Shown: positions 47,859-57,466, counted from the first letter of the stretch. The stretch is DNA of 64,000 bases from Bacillus zhangzhouensis (GCA_025809375.1 CP099514.1:1798001-1862000); one strand, 5' to 3'. Made by a program: numbers and translations. Notes: generated by a model from the sequence alone, not told the origin.

Positions 47859-48874
47859 TAGCTCTCTCCTCCTGCACGCTCAAATACGACACCGTGCGCA
47901 ATGGTTGGAATGGTCTCTTTTTGCTGAACCATCATCGGACTGAGTAACGCCCCAGTTGCCACGATCAGTACTCTTTGCAAATTCCCTGCTTTCATTTCTT
48001 GAAAAATATGACTAAATGTCACAATAGCTGAACAAGCACAGCCGCTGCCTCCAGCGAATACGTTTTGGTCGGGTGTATAGATAATTAAACCGCAATCATC
48101 ATGCTTTCGCCCAAGCTGAATGCCGTCTTCTTTCAGAAGATCCTTTAAGATCGGTGAACCAATGGCTGATAAATCTCCAGTTAAAATCAAATCGTAATCA
48201 TCTACTGTTCTTCCTAAATCTTCTAAATGCTGCTTGATGGTGTCTGCCGCTGCCGGTGCCATAGCTGATCCCATATCAAATGGATCTGTAATGCCAAGAT
48301 CCATGACCCTGCCTACCGTTGCGCTTGTAATTTGAATTTGAGAGGGGTCTTGGCTGATTATAACGGCCCCGCTCCCAGTTACGGTACTTGTTGCTGTTTC
48401 TGGCTTTTGTCCTCCGTATTCTGTCGGATTACGAAATTGGCGTTCTGCTGTCGCATTGTGACTGCTTGTCGCTGCAATGGCTCTATTTGCAAAACCGCCA
48501 TCAACGAGTGCTGACGCAATGGCGACCGATTCCATTGAGGTCGAGCATGCCCCAAACAAGCAGAGAAACGGGATCTTCAGCTCTCTTGCCACATAGTTTG
48601 CTGTGACGTTCTGATTGAGTAAATCTCCAGCCAGCAAAAGATCAATATCGCTTTTTTCTAAATTTGCTTTTGATAATGCGGTTGATATCGCATCATCCAT
48701 GAGCTGCCTTTCAGCCATTTCCCAGTTCTTTTGATCACAGTGCATTTCATCGTATGTTTTATCAATTAGATGTCCAATCGGCCCTTCTTTTTCTTTCGGT
48801 CCTGCAGCGGTTCCTTCTGCATTGACGTAAAGCTTGTGCTCAAATACCCAAGATTGTTTACCTGTTAGTTTCAC
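47858..48874 (-). CDS. spoVAD: Stage V sporulation protein AD
   Basis: Thiolase-fold protein that binds dipicolinic acid and is needed for its uptake into the forespore. The 338-residue protein has the thiolase-like [15 protein letters not shown] segment (Cys about 110) and a C-terminal [17 protein letters not shown]. subtilis SpoVAD is also about 338 residues. It sits between spoVAC and spoVAEB with one-base coupling to the latter. Confidence 0.95.
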   Translation of the reverse strand: MKLTGKQSWVFEHKLYVNAEGTAAGPKEKEGPIGHLIDKTYDEMHCDQKNWEMAERQLMDDAISTALSKANLEKSDIDLLLAGDLLNQNVTANYVARELKIPFLCLFGACSTSMESVAIASALVDGGFANRAIAATSSHNATAERQFRNPTEYGGQKPETATSTVTGSGAVIISQDPSQIQITSATVGRVMDLGITDPFDMGSAMAPAAADTIKQHLEDLGRTVDDYDLILTGDLSAIGSPILKDLLKEDGIQLGRKHDDCGLIIYTPDQNVFAGGSGCACSAIVTFSHIFQEMKAGNLQRVLIVATGALLSPMMVQQKETIPTIAHGVVFERAGGES

Positions 48875-48886
48875 GTTTCATTCCTC

Positions 48887-49339
48887 CTACGAAAACATCT
48901 TTTCAAAGATGTATCGAATGATCCCTACGATATATGCCGAGACGACACCGAACACAATGACGTTCCCAGCGAGCTTAAACATATTTGTGGCAACACCTAA
49001 AACAAGCCCTTCACTTTTATGCTCAAGGGCAGCACTTGTCATGCTGTTTGCAAAACCTGTTACCGGTACAGCCGATCCCGCTCCAGCAAACTGGCCGATT
49101 CTATCGTAAATACCGATACCCGTTAATAGAGAAGAAATTAAAATGAGGGTTGCCACTGTAGGGTTCCCTGCTGTCTTTTCATTAAAATCAAAAAAATGGA
49201 TATAGAAATTTTGCAGCCCCTCACCTATCGCACAGATTAATCCGCCAACTAAAAACGCCTTGATGCAGTTGAGGACATAAGGAGGTTGGGGCTGATACGT
49301 TTTCACCTTAGATGGATAGTTCTCTTTTAAACTCGACAC
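48887..49339 (-). CDS. spoVAC: Stage V sporulation protein AC
   Basis: Membrane protein of the dipicolinic acid channel; in B. subtilis it acts as a mechanosensitive channel opening in germination. The 150-residue protein has an N-terminal polar arm and about four spans with FAGAGSAVPVTGFANSMTSAA. The start is a GTG (49337-49339) with TTGGAGGG upstream, giving exactly the B. subtilis length; 13 codons of longer frame overlap spoVAB. Confidence 0.94.
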   Translation of the reverse strand: MSSLKENYPSKVKTYQPQPPYVLNCIKAFLVGGLICAIGEGLQNFYIHFFDFNEKTAGNPTVATLILISSLLTGIGIYDRIGQFAGAGSAVPVTGFANSMTSAALEHKSEGLVLGVATNMFKLAGNVIVFGVVSAYIVGIIRYIFEKMFS

Positions 49340-49359
49340 GTGTTGTTCCCTCCAATTTC

Positions 49360-49776
49360 TTAAAGATAAATAAGCCAATGAAATAGTGAACCAAATACCT
49401 TTCCTAAGACGATGGCCATGAGCAGCAAAACAATTTTCCCGTCCATTCCAATTCTTTTCGTTAATATAGGAAGTACATTTAATACTTCAGTGAGTGCAGC
49501 TGCAAGCATGCCGACAAAGATGCCTGATAAAAGACCAATCGGCAGCGCCAGCCATTTGGTTACATGCAGATGTATTTGACTTAAGGTTGCCCAGCCGCCA
49601 ACGACCGCCCCGCTAATGACAGCCGCCTCGTACCCTTGTATGAAGCGCTGCGTTTTGGTTAATTGCATTAAGCGGGGAATGATGCCAAGCACTGTAAGAA
49701 ATGCCACAAATCCTGCTCCTACAGTTAAACCGCCGCCTAGTCCAACGAGTACGACAAAAAGCCACTTACCGATCAT
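49360..49776 (-). CDS. spoVAB: Stage V sporulation protein AB
   Basis: A 138-residue membrane protein with about four spans, second gene of the spoVA operon and needed for dipicolinic acid uptake in the developing spore. It starts [16 protein letters not shown]; a GAAGGAT site precedes it, inside the end of spoVAA (11-base overlap). B. subtilis SpoVAB is 141 residues. Confidence 0.93.
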   Translation of the reverse strand: MIGKWLFVVLVGLGGGLTVGAGFVAFLTVLGIIPRLMQLTKTQRFIQGYEAAVISGAVVGGWATLSQIHLHVTKWLALPIGLLSGIFVGMLAAALTEVLNVLPILTKRIGMDGKIVLLLMAIVLGKVFGSLFHWLIYL

Positions 49777-50386
49777 GGATATCCTTCAATGTTTCTTTAT
49801 TTTCATTGAGTGCGACATAATGATCGAGATCGAGCTGATATTTAAACATTTCCACTTCGAGCGGACTTGGTTCTTCATTTAAACGCTTTTTAAATACATG
49901 ATTGAAAAACAAAATCATGCCTAAACCTAGTCCAAAGCTATATGGAATTTGTAATAAATACGGATGCTCAACCGTTTTTCCAGTGATCATTTCATATAGG
50001 CGGATATGAACGAGCCGCATACTGACATCCTCGTGGAAATTCATTATGGCAAGCGCCGCTCCGACAAATAATAGGAGCCATACAAACACAAATAAAACGG
50101 GAGAAAGCTGGCGTTTGCCTGTATCAATTTCAACAATAGCCTCAGAGCCACCAACGGTTTGAATGTCGATATCCGGCCATGTTTTTTTGATCGTTTTGAC
50201 GACATGCATAATATCAAGAACGACGATGTGACGATCCTTTTTGCTGACATGATACACCGGCATTTTGCTAAGCTTTTGTACGGCAAACTCATCACCAGTG
50301 ATTTGGGCGATATCCTCTAAATAAATGAGCTGATCAATACCGGTCTTGATTCGATGGCGCAGCCGAATAAAGATTTGTCCGTCCAT
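49766..50386 (-). CDS. spoVAA: Stage V sporulation protein AA
   Basis: First gene of the spoVA operon. The 206-residue protein has a soluble N-terminal half (about 1-90) and two membrane spans (about 95-115 and 140-160), ending in a polar tail ([19 protein letters not shown]). The ATG at 50384-50386 is preferred: AGGAAG stands eight bases upstream, a GTG three codons earlier lies within that site, and the length equals B. subtilis SpoVAA. Confidence 0.94.
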   Translation of the reverse strand: MDGQIFIRLRHRIKTGIDQLIYLEDIAQITGDEFAVQKLSKMPVYHVSKKDRHIVVLDIMHVVKTIKKTWPDIDIQTVGGSEAIVEIDTGKRQLSPVLFVFVWLLLFVGAALAIMNFHEDVSMRLVHIRLYEMITGKTVEHPYLLQIPYSFGLGLGMILFFNHVFKKRLNEEPSPLEVEMFKYQLDLDHYVALNENKETLKDIHDR

Positions 50387-50417
50387 CCAAGTCACTTCCT
50401 ATACGATGAGTTAAAAA

Positions 50418-50446
50418 TAGTATGTGGTGAAAAATGGTTCTCATAC
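50418..50446 (-). promoter_or_regulatory. Sigma-G promoter of the spoVA operon
   Basis: GTATG-N17-CATACTA on the minus strand; the -10 is a full match to the sigma-G consensus. It ends 31 bases before spoVAA, fitting forespore-specific expression. Confidence 0.8.
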
Positions 50447-50485
50447 TGATAGAATTTGATTTACCGGTAATTACCACACAAAAAA

Positions 50486-50506
50486 AGCCAGCCGAATTGG
50501 CTAGCT
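50486..50506 (-). terminator. Terminator overlapping the sigF stop
   Basis: AGCTAGCC / GGCTGGCT stem (one G-U) on the minus strand, five-base loop, then TTTTTTTG. The sigF TAG is in the upstream arm. Confidence 0.7.
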
Positions 50507-51268
50507 GTCTTTTTGATCCATTTGCATCTGAATTTGTTTTAAAATTTTCTTTTCAAGCCTCGAAACTTGCACCTGTGAAATGCCAAGTCTTTCTGCAACC
50601 TCAGATTGTGTTTGGTCTTTATAATACCTTAAATACACAATGAGTTTTTCCCGTTCTTCTAATTCCTGGATCGCTTCTTTCAGTGCGATTTTGTCAAACC
50701 ATCTTTCTTCAGAATGATCAGCAATTTGATCAAGCAATGTAATTGGATCCCCGTCATTTTCATACACCGTTTCATGAATGGATGATGGTGAGCGCACCGC
50801 TTCTTGGGCGAGGACGACATCCTCTGGTGTGATATCAAGGTATTCGGCAATTTCCTGAACGGTCGGCATTCTTCCATGTGACTTAGACAATTCATCCCTT
50901 GCCCGCCGAATCTTATTTCCGAGTTCCTTTAATGACCGGCTGACTTTGACCGTTCCATCATCCCGAATGAATCGCTGAATTTCACCAATGATCATTGGTA
51001 CGGCGTACGTTGAAAACTTTACATCATATGACAAATCAAATTTATCAACAGATTTCAGCAGTCCAATACAGCCAATCTGAAACAGATCATCTGGTTCATA
51101 TCCTCTATTTAAAAAGCGCTGAACAACGGACCAAACAAGACGCATGTTTTTTTCTACGAGGAGGTCTCTTGCTTGCTGATCACCTTCTTGGCTTTTTTTG
51201 ATGAGCTCTTTGACTTCATCATTTGACAGCTGGGCTTTTTTAGCTTGCTTTTTTACCTCCACATCCAT
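50501..51268 (-). CDS. sigF: Forespore sigma factor sigma-F
   Basis: First compartment-specific sigma factor, active in the forespore after septation. The 255-residue protein has region 2 (about 35-105, DLLVEKNMRLVWSVVQRF, DDLFQIGCIGLLKSVDKFD), region 3 and region 4 (about 195-248, YYKDQTQSEVAERLGISQVQVSRLEKK). B. subtilis sigma-F is also 255 residues. It is the last gene of the spoIIA operon, 13 bases after spoIIAB, whose product holds it inactive. Confidence 0.97.
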   Translation of the reverse strand: MDVEVKKQAKKAQLSNDEVKELIKKSQEGDQQARDLLVEKNMRLVWSVVQRFLNRGYEPDDLFQIGCIGLLKSVDKFDLSYDVKFSTYAVPMIIGEIQRFIRDDGTVKVSRSLKELGNKIRRARDELSKSHGRMPTVQEIAEYLDITPEDVVLAQEAVRSPSSIHETVYENDGDPITLLDQIADHSEERWFDKIALKEAIQELEEREKLIVYLRYYKDQTQSEVAERLGISQVQVSRLEKKILKQIQMQMDQKDS

Positions 51269-51281
51269 AAGAGCAGCTCCT

Positions 51282-51722
51282 TTAATTACAAAGCGCTTTG
51301 CTTTTTGATAGATGCTTTGTTAAGCGGATGGTCGTGCCCATTTCTGGAGATGAGTCCACCATGACATCATCCATAAAATTCTCCATAATGGTAAAGCCCA
51401 TTCCAGAGCGCTCTAAGTCTGGTTTTGTTGTAAAAAGCGGCTGTCTAGCTTCCTCAAGATCTGTAATACCCATGCCTTCGTCACGGATGGTGAGGTAAAC
51501 GACATGGTCATCTAGTGTGACATGGATATGCACCTTGCCATCTGGATTCCCATCATAGCCATGGATGATGGAGTTTGTCACTGCCTCTGATACGACGGTC
51601 TTGATTTCTGTTAATTCATCTAAAGTTGGATCAAGCTGAGCGATAAACGCCGCGACTGTCACCCTCGCAAACGATTCATTCTGGCTTAAAGCCGAAAAAG
51701 TCAGGTTCATTTCATTTCTCAT
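51282..51722 (-). CDS. spoIIAB: Anti-sigma-F factor and SpoIIAA kinase
   Basis: GHKL-type serine kinase that binds sigma-F or phosphorylates SpoIIAA. The 146-residue protein has the N box [13 protein letters not shown] (about 45-57), the G1 box IRDEGMGI near 80 and the G2 box [10 protein letters not shown] near 108. The ATG overlaps the spoIIAA stop (ATGA), and sigF follows 13 bases on, so the partners are made in proportion. Confidence 0.97.
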   Translation of the reverse strand: MRNEMNLTFSALSQNESFARVTVAAFIAQLDPTLDELTEIKTVVSEAVTNSIIHGYDGNPDGKVHIHVTLDDHVVYLTIRDEGMGITDLEEARQPLFTTKPDLERSGMGFTIMENFMDDVMVDSSPEMGTTIRLTKHLSKSKALCN

Positions 51723-52072
51723 GATGCCACCCCCAATGTTTGCAAAGCCGTTTGCTCTGAAGGCTCCATCCGAATGATTTTAAACAAACCAGACATATCA
51801 AATAACCGGTTCACCGCTGGCGAGATGGCACACACAACCATTTCCCCGCCAAGCTGCTTAATTTCTTTATATCTTCCTAAAATCACTCCGAGTCCAGAGC
51901 TGTCCATAAATGATAAATCAGCCAAATTCAGTACAATGTGGCGTATATCCTCTGTTTCCAAATAATTCGTCACCTTTTGTCTCAATGTTTCTGCGGAGTG
52001 ATGATCGAGCTCTCCTGTTAACCGAATGCAAAGTACACTCTCTTTTACTTGAACATCAATATCAAGGCTCAT
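51719..52072 (-). CDS. spoIIAA: Anti-anti-sigma-F factor
   Basis: STAS-domain protein that frees sigma-F by binding SpoIIAB when unphosphorylated. The 117-residue protein keeps the phosphorylated serine region [15 protein letters not shown] (about 54-68). The start at 52070-52072 has AAGGAGG upstream and gives exactly the B. subtilis length; a 30-codon extension runs into the promoter region. It is the first gene of the spoIIA operon proper. Confidence 0.97.
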   Translation of the reverse strand: MSLDIDVQVKESVLCIRLTGELDHHSAETLRQKVTNYLETEDIRHIVLNLADLSFMDSSGLGVILGRYKEIKQLGGEMVVCAISPAVNRLFDMSGLFKIIRMEPSEQTALQTLGVAS

Positions 52073-52111
52073 CGTTTTATTCCTCCTTGCTCTAATTTCG
52101 GATAAAGAGTG

Positions 52112-52137
52112 TTTCTCTTTTAAATGAAGTAAATCCT
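52112..52137 (-). promoter_or_regulatory. Sigma-H promoter of spoIIA
   Basis: AGGATTT, a 12-base spacer, then AGAGAAA on the minus strand, a fair fit to sigma-H (RNAGGAWWW and RNNGAAW), 40 bases before spoIIAA. Confidence 0.5.
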
Positions 52138-52161
52138 TCACCATGACAAAACTAGTGACCA

Positions 52162-52168
52162 TTCGTCA
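52162..52168 (-). promoter_or_regulatory. Spo0A box upstream of the spoIIA promoter
   Basis: TGACGAA on the minus strand matches the 0A box TGNCGAA, 24 bases upstream of the proposed sigma-H -35. Activation of spoIIA by Spo0A is known in B. subtilis. Confidence 0.5.
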
Positions 52169-52207
52169 CATTTAGATGTTCTTTTTTTCTTTTTCCTCAT
52201 AGCAAAA

Positions 52208-52229
52208 AGACTGCTAATGACAGCAGCCT
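52208..52229 (-). terminator. Terminator after dacF
   Basis: AGGCTGCT / AGCAGTCT stem (one G-U) on the minus strand followed by TTTTTG. It partly separates dacF from spoIIA. Confidence 0.65.
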
Positions 52230-52237
52230 TTCGCCTT

Positions 52238-53425
52238 TTATTTCCATTTCACAAAATCAGCCATCGCCCGTTTGAAGAAAGTCCAAACGCTCGCCTTTTC
52301 CATTCCTTCTTTTGCTTCTACAGGACTTTCATGCAGCACTTTTCCGTCTTTTTTCAAGACGATCGTACCAAGTTTCGTTCCTTTTGAAAATGGAGCTTTG
52401 ACATCATGAGACAATTTGATTTCTTTTTTGATCTGATCCACATTTTCGCCTTTTTTCGTTAAAAGGGAGATCGGTTCAGAAGTAACGAGCTGAATGTTTT
52501 TCTTTTTCCCTTTGCTCACTTTGACCTCCGCCACATCTTGCCCTCGTTTATAGAGGGGATGAGTCGTATATTGACTAAAAGCGTAATCTAACATTTTGAT
52601 TACCTGAGCGTTTCTGTCTTTCGGAGTGCTTGCGCCGAAGACAACGGCAATAACGCGCATGTTGCCTTTTTTAGCGGATGCGGTTAAACAGTATTTGGCT
52701 TCGCCTGTAAAACCGGTTTTCACCCCATCGACACCTGGATAAAATTTAATCAGACGGTTTGTGTTTACAAGCCAGAATTTTTTATCTGTGTTTTGCCGGA
52801 GATAGTCTTCGTAGGCTCCTGTGAATTTAGTGATTTGTTCATATTTCAACAGCTCTTTTGCCATTTTGGCCATATCATGAGCTGTGCTGTAATGGTCTTT
52901 TTCAGGAAGTCCTGTTGGGTTTTGAAAGACTGTAGAGGTAAGGCCAAGCTCTTTCGCCCTTTTATTCATCTGCTCTACGAACTGCTCTTCAGATCCTGCA
53001 ATATGCTCTGCCATGGCAACTGAAGCATCATTTCCTGACGCTATTGCAATGCCTTTCAGCATTTCTTTCACAGTCATTTCTTCTCCAGGTTCAAGGAAAA
53101 TTTGTGAGCCGCCCATGGATGCTGCATAATCGCTCGTTCTGACCTTGTCTGTCATTTTCAGTTTACCCTGATCAATGGCTTCCATAATGAGAAGCATCGT
53201 CATGATTTTGGTCATACTTGCGGGTGCAAGCTTTTCATCGCTGTTTTTGTTGTAAAGCACCTTTCCCGTGTCACGTTCTATTAAGATCGCTGATTTGGCT
53301 TCGTGTGCCAATTCTGATGTTTGTTTTTCTCCTGGTTTTTCAATCTTTTCTTTTGCTATCGCTGATGGTGAAACCATTGAGATAATGATCATTAAAATAA
53401 ACAATGCACATATATGACGTTTCAA
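52238..53425 (-). CDS. dacF: Forespore D-alanyl-D-alanine carboxypeptidase
   Basis: Low-molecular-weight penicillin-binding protein acting on spore peptidoglycan from the forespore side. The 395-residue protein has a signal peptide (about 1-25), SMTK as the serine active site near 76-79, SGN in IAIASGNDASVA and KTG in VDGVKTGFTG, then a C-terminal domain with an amphipathic end (TFFKRAMADFVKWK). The start is a TTG (53423-53425) nine bases after GGAGG; the ATG five codons earlier lies in that site. It is upstream of spoIIA, as in B. subtilis. Confidence 0.93.
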   Translation of the reverse strand: MKRHICALFILMIIISMVSPSAIAKEKIEKPGEKQTSELAHEAKSAILIERDTGKVLYNKNSDEKLAPASMTKIMTMLLIMEAIDQGKLKMTDKVRTSDYAASMGGSQIFLEPGEEMTVKEMLKGIAIASGNDASVAMAEHIAGSEEQFVEQMNKRAKELGLTSTVFQNPTGLPEKDHYSTAHDMAKMAKELLKYEQITKFTGAYEDYLRQNTDKKFWLVNTNRLIKFYPGVDGVKTGFTGEAKYCLTASAKKGNMRVIAVVFGASTPKDRNAQVIKMLDYAFSQYTTHPLYKRGQDVAEVKVSKGKKKNIQLVTSEPISLLTKKGENVDQIKKEIKLSHDVKAPFSKGTKLGTIVLKKDGKVLHESPVEAKEGMEKASVWTFFKRAMADFVKWK

Positions 53426-53444
53426 GTGGCAGACCTCCATTATC

Positions 53445-53471
53445 GTAATCCTTTCTATTTTTTCCTCATAC
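53445..53471 (-). promoter_or_regulatory. Possible forespore (sigma-F/sigma-G) promoter of dacF
   Basis: GTATG followed by a 15-base spacer and GG at the -10 on the minus strand; the rest of the -10 fits poorly. Confidence 0.3.
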
Positions 53472-53510
53472 AGGCTGTTTTATTCAGAGATCGTTGATTG
53501 CAAATAAAAA

Positions 53511-53539
53511 AAGCCTTCTGTTTTTCAAACAGAAGGCTT
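53511..53539 (-). terminator. Terminator after pupG
   Basis: Thirteen-base-pair stem AAGCCTTCTGTTT / AAACAGAAGGCTT with a three-base loop and TTTTTATTT on the minus strand. Confidence 0.85.
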
Positions 53540-53550
53540 CTGGAAACATG

Positions 53551-54363
53551 CTATGAGAGTTGTTTGACAATGTCTTTTACTAAATCAAGAAAACTTGTTT
53601 TCACTTTTTCCGTTACTTCGATCACTTCATCATGAGACAGCGGCTGATCCAAAATACCAGATGCCGCATTTGAAATGCATGAAATACCAAGTACTTTGAT
53701 TCCTGCATGACGCGCAACAATAACTTCTGGAACAGTCGACATTCCTACCGCATCTGCTCCAAGTGTTCTAAGGAAACGAACTTCAGCAGGTGTTTCATAT
53801 GAAGGACCTGTCATCCCTGCATAAACTCCTTGCTGTACAGTTATACCTAAACGCTGGGCTGTTTTTTCTGCAAGTGCCAGCAATTCTTTATCGTACGGTG
53901 CAGACATATCAGGAAAACGAACGCCTTGACTGTCATTTGGACCAATTAATGGATTGGTTCCCATCATATTGATATGATCTGTGATCAGCATGAGGTCTCC
54001 TGGACGGAATGACGTATTCACACCGCCGGCTGCATTTGTGACAATGCATGTCTCAATGCCAATTTCTTTCATCACACGGACAGGAAACGTCACTTGCTTC
54101 ATATCATATCCTTCATAGAAATGAAAACGTCCTTGCATAGCGCAAACGACCGTGCCTTTCAGCGTTCCGATCACGAGCTGCCCTGCATGTCCCTCTACTG
54201 TTGATACAGGGAATCCAGGAATATCTTCATATTTTAATTTGATTGGATTTTCAATCTCATCTGCTAAAATGCCAAGCCCTGATCCTAAAATGAGCCCAAC
54301 TGTTGGTACATATGGCGATGCTTGTTTAATGTATGACACCGCTTCTGAAAACTGTGCTCCCAC
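53551..54363 (-). CDS. pupG: Purine nucleoside phosphorylase (guanosine/inosine type)
   Basis: Phosphorolyses guanosine, inosine and their deoxy forms to free base and (deoxy)ribose 1-phosphate. The 270-residue trimeric-type enzyme has the phosphate-binding GLILGSGLGILADEI (residues 23-37), MQGRFHFYEGYD, VTNAAGGVNTSF and the MTGPSYETPAEVRFLRTLGADAVGMSTVPE block. B. subtilis PupG is 271 residues. It follows drm by 11 bases. Confidence 0.95.
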   Translation of the reverse strand: MGAQFSEAVSYIKQASPYVPTVGLILGSGLGILADEIENPIKLKYEDIPGFPVSTVEGHAGQLVIGTLKGTVVCAMQGRFHFYEGYDMKQVTFPVRVMKEIGIETCIVTNAAGGVNTSFRPGDLMLITDHINMMGTNPLIGPNDSQGVRFPDMSAPYDKELLALAEKTAQRLGITVQQGVYAGMTGPSYETPAEVRFLRTLGADAVGMSTVPEVIVARHAGIKVLGISCISNAASGILDQPLSHDEVIEVTEKVKTSFLDLVKDIVKQLS

Positions 54364-54374
54364 GAGATTTCCCC

Positions 54375-55559
54375 CTATTTGAGTTTAGATAAAAAGCTTG
54401 TTCCGTATTTTGGCATCGCTATCTTGAAATTATCTGCAACGGTTGCCCCAAGATCAGCAAACGTTTTTGCTGTTGGCAGTTCTTTTGCTTCCTGATGCTT
54501 TTTGCTGTAAGCAATGAGCGGAACATATTCTCTTGTATGATCTGTTCCGTGATGAACCGGGTCATTTCCATGATCTGCTGTGATCACAAGAAGATCATCC
54601 TCTTTCAACAGGTCAAACACTTCAGGAAGACGTGCGTCAAATTCCTCTAGTGCTTTTCCATAACCCTCTGGATCTCTTCTATGTCCGTAAAGAGCGTCAA
54701 AATCAACAAGGTTTAAAAAGCTGAGTCCTGTAAAGTCTGTTTTAAGTGTATCGACCAGCTTGTCCATTCCATCCATGTTCGATTTTGTTCTAAGAGATGA
54801 TGTGATCCCTTCGCCGTCATAAATATCAGAGATTTTTCCGATCGCAATGACATCTAGCCCATCATCTTTCAGTTCATTCATGACTGTACGGTCAAATGGT
54901 TTTAATGCATAGTCATGACGGTTTGGCGTTCTAACAAATGCGCCAGGCTCTCCGACAAACGGACGAGCGATAATCCGTCCAACCATATATTTTTCATCTA
55001 ATGTGAGTTCACGGGCAATTTCACAAATACGGTAAAGCTCATCTAATGGCACAACTTCTTCGTGCGCAGCAATTTGCAGCACAGAATCCGCAGATGTATA
55101 AACGATTAAATCGCCTGTTTTCATGTGCTCTTCGCCAAGCTCATCTAAAATTTCCGTACCTGACGCAGGTTTATTTCCTATTATACCTCGGCCTGTTTTT
55201 TCTTTCAGTTCATTTAATAGTTCATCTGGGAATCCGTCTGGAAAGACTTTGAACGGTGTGTCTATGTAAAGACCCATGATTTCCCAGTGTCCTGTCATTG
55301 TGTCTTTACCGTTTGATGCTTCTTGCATTTTTCCATAATACGCAAGTGGTTTTTCATCCGCTGGAATCCCTTTGATTTCTTTAATGTGACTCAGCCCAAG
55401 CTTCGCCATATTCGGCATATGAAGCCCGTTCATTTTTTCAGCAATATGTCCAAGTGTATCTGCACCTACATCATTAAAATCAGCAGCATCTGGTGCTTCC
55501 CCAATCCCTACTGAATCCATTACGACGAGGAAAATGCGTTTATACTGATAATCAGGCAT
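54375..55559 (-). CDS. drm: Phosphopentomutase
   Basis: Moves phosphate between C1 and C5 of (deoxy)ribose, linking nucleoside phosphorolysis to the pentose pathway. The 394-residue protein of the alkaline-phosphatase superfamily has the metal-binding [14 protein letters not shown] (about 10-23), the phospho-acceptor Thr in [10 protein letters not shown] (about 85) and the C-terminal [20 protein letters not shown]. Length equals the B. subtilis protein. It is the first gene of drm-pupG, with a cre site in its promoter. Confidence 0.96.
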   Translation of the reverse strand: MPDYQYKRIFLVVMDSVGIGEAPDAADFNDVGADTLGHIAEKMNGLHMPNMAKLGLSHIKEIKGIPADEKPLAYYGKMQEASNGKDTMTGHWEIMGLYIDTPFKVFPDGFPDELLNELKEKTGRGIIGNKPASGTEILDELGEEHMKTGDLIVYTSADSVLQIAAHEEVVPLDELYRICEIARELTLDEKYMVGRIIARPFVGEPGAFVRTPNRHDYALKPFDRTVMNELKDDGLDVIAIGKISDIYDGEGITSSLRTKSNMDGMDKLVDTLKTDFTGLSFLNLVDFDALYGHRRDPEGYGKALEEFDARLPEVFDLLKEDDLLVITADHGNDPVHHGTDHTREYVPLIAYSKKHQEAKELPTAKTFADLGATVADNFKIAMPKYGTSFLSKLK

Positions 55560-55625
55560 TAAAAAGCGCCTCCTTCAATATTCTTGTCTTTTGACCTTGC
55601 AAACCGTGAGAGGTCAGACATCTCA

Positions 55626-55655
55626 AGTATAAACCGTTTACAAGCCAGTTGACAA
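55626..55655 (-). promoter_or_regulatory. Sigma-A promoter of drm-pupG
   Basis: TTGTCA-N18-TATACT on the minus strand, 67 bases before drm. Confidence 0.6.
55628..55643 (-). promoter_or_regulatory. CcpA cre site overlapping the drm promoter
   Basis: TTGTAAACGGTTTATA matches the cre consensus WTGNAARCGNWWWCAW at 14 of 16 positions and covers the spacer and part of the -10, a position that would repress. A second GTTTACACCGTTTAA stretch lies upstream at about 55657-55671. Confidence 0.65.
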
Positions 55656-55675
55656 CCTTAAACGGTGTAAACATG

Positions 55676-55710
55676 AAAAAGCATGACACCCGTTCACCGT
55701 GTCATGCTTT
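55676..55710 (-). terminator. Terminator after xerD
   Basis: AAGCATGACAC / GTGTCATGCTT stem with a short loop and TTTTTC on the minus strand, three bases beyond the xerD stop. Confidence 0.8.
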
Positions 55711-55712
55711 AC

Positions 55713-56603
55713 TTATGCCCTTGGATGGAATTTGTGATACACATCTTTCAGTCTTGTTTTCGTCACATGTGTATAAATTTGTGTTGTGGAAATATCGGCA
55801 TGTCCGAGCATCTCCTGTACGGCTCTTAAGTCCGCACCGTTTTCAAGCAGGTGTGTAGCAAATGAATGTCTGAGCGTATGAGGTGTCAGTTCCTTTTGAA
55901 TCCCTGCTTCGATGGCTCGTTTTTTTAAGTTCTTCCAGAAGCCCTGCCGCGACATTTTTTTCCCGTGATGATTGAGAAACAGAGCATCTGACGGCTGTTT
56001 TTTTAACAGCCTGCTTCTTCCCTTTTCGATATATTCTTCAATCGCGCTTGCAGCAGCTTCACCAATTGGCACAATTCGCTCTTTTCTTCCTTTTCCAAAA
56101 CAGCGGATAAAGCCCATTGTGAGGTGAACATCGGCAAGGGTCAAATTCAGCATTTCACTGACGCGAATGCCTGTTGCATATAAGAGCTCAAGCATTGCTT
56201 TGTCTCGGTAGTCAAAGGGAGTGTTTTGATTTGGTGTATCAAGCAGCTTTTCAACCTCCCCTAATGATAGCACTTTCGGTAATGTCCGCTCTGTTTTTTG
56301 TGTTTCAATGTTCCATGACGGGTCATTCGTTGTCACTTTTTCCCGAAGCAGAAATTGATGAAAGGAACGGATCGATGATAGATGCCGTACAGACGTTTTA
56401 CTCGATTTCCCTTCCTCTTTTAGCTGCTTTAAATAATGAATGATATGCAGGCGCGTGACATCGTTGATATCCGTCAGCTGTTCATGTGTTTTTAAAAAAG
56501 ACAAGTAGTTCTGCAAATCTCTTTTATAAGAAACAATGGTATTTTCAGAGAGTCCTCTCTCTACTGTCATAAAATGAATAAAGTCGGATAATTGATCGTT
56601 CAA
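55713..56603 (-). CDS. xerD: Site-specific tyrosine recombinase XerD
   Basis: Acts with XerC (CodV) at dif to resolve chromosome dimers. The 296-residue protein has the N-terminal core-binding domain (about 3-88) and the catalytic domain with Arg in [10 protein letters not shown] (about 148), Lys near 172, [12 protein letters not shown] (His and Arg about 242-245), the GH of [12 protein letters not shown] and the nucleophile Tyr in YTHV (about 277). B. subtilis XerD (RipX) is 296 residues. It follows yqzK by six bases. Confidence 0.95.
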   Translation of the reverse strand: MNDQLSDFIHFMTVERGLSENTIVSYKRDLQNYLSFLKTHEQLTDINDVTRLHIIHYLKQLKEEGKSSKTSVRHLSSIRSFHQFLLREKVTTNDPSWNIETQKTERTLPKVLSLGEVEKLLDTPNQNTPFDYRDKAMLELLYATGIRVSEMLNLTLADVHLTMGFIRCFGKGRKERIVPIGEAAASAIEEYIEKGRSRLLKKQPSDALFLNHHGKKMSRQGFWKNLKKRAIEAGIQKELTPHTLRHSFATHLLENGADLRAVQEMLGHADISTTQIYTHVTKTRLKDVYHKFHPRA

Positions 56604-56609
56604 TGATTT

Positions 56610-56837
56610 CTACTCCCCGTTTTGATAAAAATAAATCAATCGGTCTTGCCAGTTGTCTGGATTCGGCTGATCCATTTCCATCACTTTAATTGCTGCACCC
56701 TCTGGTTTATCATAACGATGGTAGCTTTCATATTCTGAATTTATCCATATCATAGCATAATAGAACAGGACGGTAAAACCAGTGAACAAGATAAATACTT
56801 TGATCACTTCACCTGTTGTTTTGAGCCATTTCCGCAT
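56610..56837 (-). CDS. yqzK: Single-pass membrane protein YqzK (DUF4227)
   Basis: A 75-residue protein with a basic N-terminus (MRKWLKTTGEV), one membrane span (about 12-32) and an acidic outside tail ending DRLIYFYQNGE. It resembles YqzK, found between fur and xerD in B. subtilis (74 residues); function unknown. The start at 56835-56837 is nine bases after AAAGGAC; a GTG seven codons earlier overlaps that site. Confidence 0.8.
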   Translation of the reverse strand: MRKWLKTTGEVIKVFILFTGFTVLFYYAMIWINSEYESYHRYDKPEGAAIKVMEMDQPNPDNWQDRLIYFYQNGE

Positions 56838-56917
56838 GATCTTCAAGTCCTTTCTCACCTTCTCATTACTTCAGCATATGCCAGATAGGACAAGGAATAT
56901 ACAGCAAAAATGCAAAA

Positions 56918-56942
56918 AACCTCTTCATCTTATGAAAAGGTT
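56918..56942 (-). terminator. Terminator after fur
   Basis: AACCTTTTCAT / ATGAAGAGGTT stem (one T-G) with a three-base loop and TTTTTTG on the minus strand, 10 bases beyond the fur stop. Confidence 0.75.
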
Positions 56943-56952
56943 CCAACTCGGA

Positions 56953-57405
56953 TTATTTGCCGGATTCTTTATCATGACACCGGTGGCAAATACCATGGAA
57001 TGTCAATCTATGATCCTTAATTTTAAATTTCCAGTGACGTTCAATAATCTCTTCGACATCTTCTAATAAATCTTCTTCTATCTCATCGACTGTTCCACAT
57101 TCCATGCAGACAAGATGGTGATGGAAGTGAGCGGCTCCTTCTTTGCGAAGATCATATCGCGAAACGCCGTCTCCAAAGTTAATTTTATCAACAACTTTCA
57201 GTTCAGTGAGCAATTCTAACGTCCGATAAACAGTAGCAAGACCAATTTCAGGAGACTTCTCTTTTACGAGGAGGTATACATCTTCTGCACTTAAATGGTC
57301 TTCTTCATTCTCAAGCAGTACTCTTACGGTGGCTTCACGCTGTGGCGTGAGCTTATAGCTGGAAGAATGAAGCTGTTTCTTAATTCGATCAATCCTATTT
57401 TCCAT
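56953..57405 (-). CDS. fur: Ferric uptake regulator Fur
   Basis: Iron-responsive repressor of siderophore and iron-uptake genes. The 150-residue protein has an N-terminal winged helix (about 15-85, KLTPQREATVRVLL, GLATVYRTLELL) and the C-terminal metal/dimer domain with AHFHHHLVCMECG (His cluster about 93-99 and CxxC) plus a second CHRC motif near the end, the structural zinc site. B. subtilis Fur is 149 residues. Two PerR-type boxes lie upstream, fitting PerR control of fur known in B. subtilis. Confidence 0.96.
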   Translation of the reverse strand: MENRIDRIKKQLHSSSYKLTPQREATVRVLLENEEDHLSAEDVYLLVKEKSPEIGLATVYRTLELLTELKVVDKINFGDGVSRYDLRKEGAAHFHHHLVCMECGTVDEIEEDLLEDVEEIIERHWKFKIKDHRLTFHGICHRCHDKESGK

Positions 57406-57437
57406 TGACTTTCCCTCCTACGCCACATTACTTGATC

Positions 57438-57466
57438 ATTATATCAAATGATGTGCTGAGAGCCAA
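57438..57466 (-). promoter_or_regulatory. Sigma-A promoter of fur
   Basis: TTGGCT-N17-TATAAT with TGA before the -10, on the minus strand, 32 bases before the fur ATG. Confidence 0.75.
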
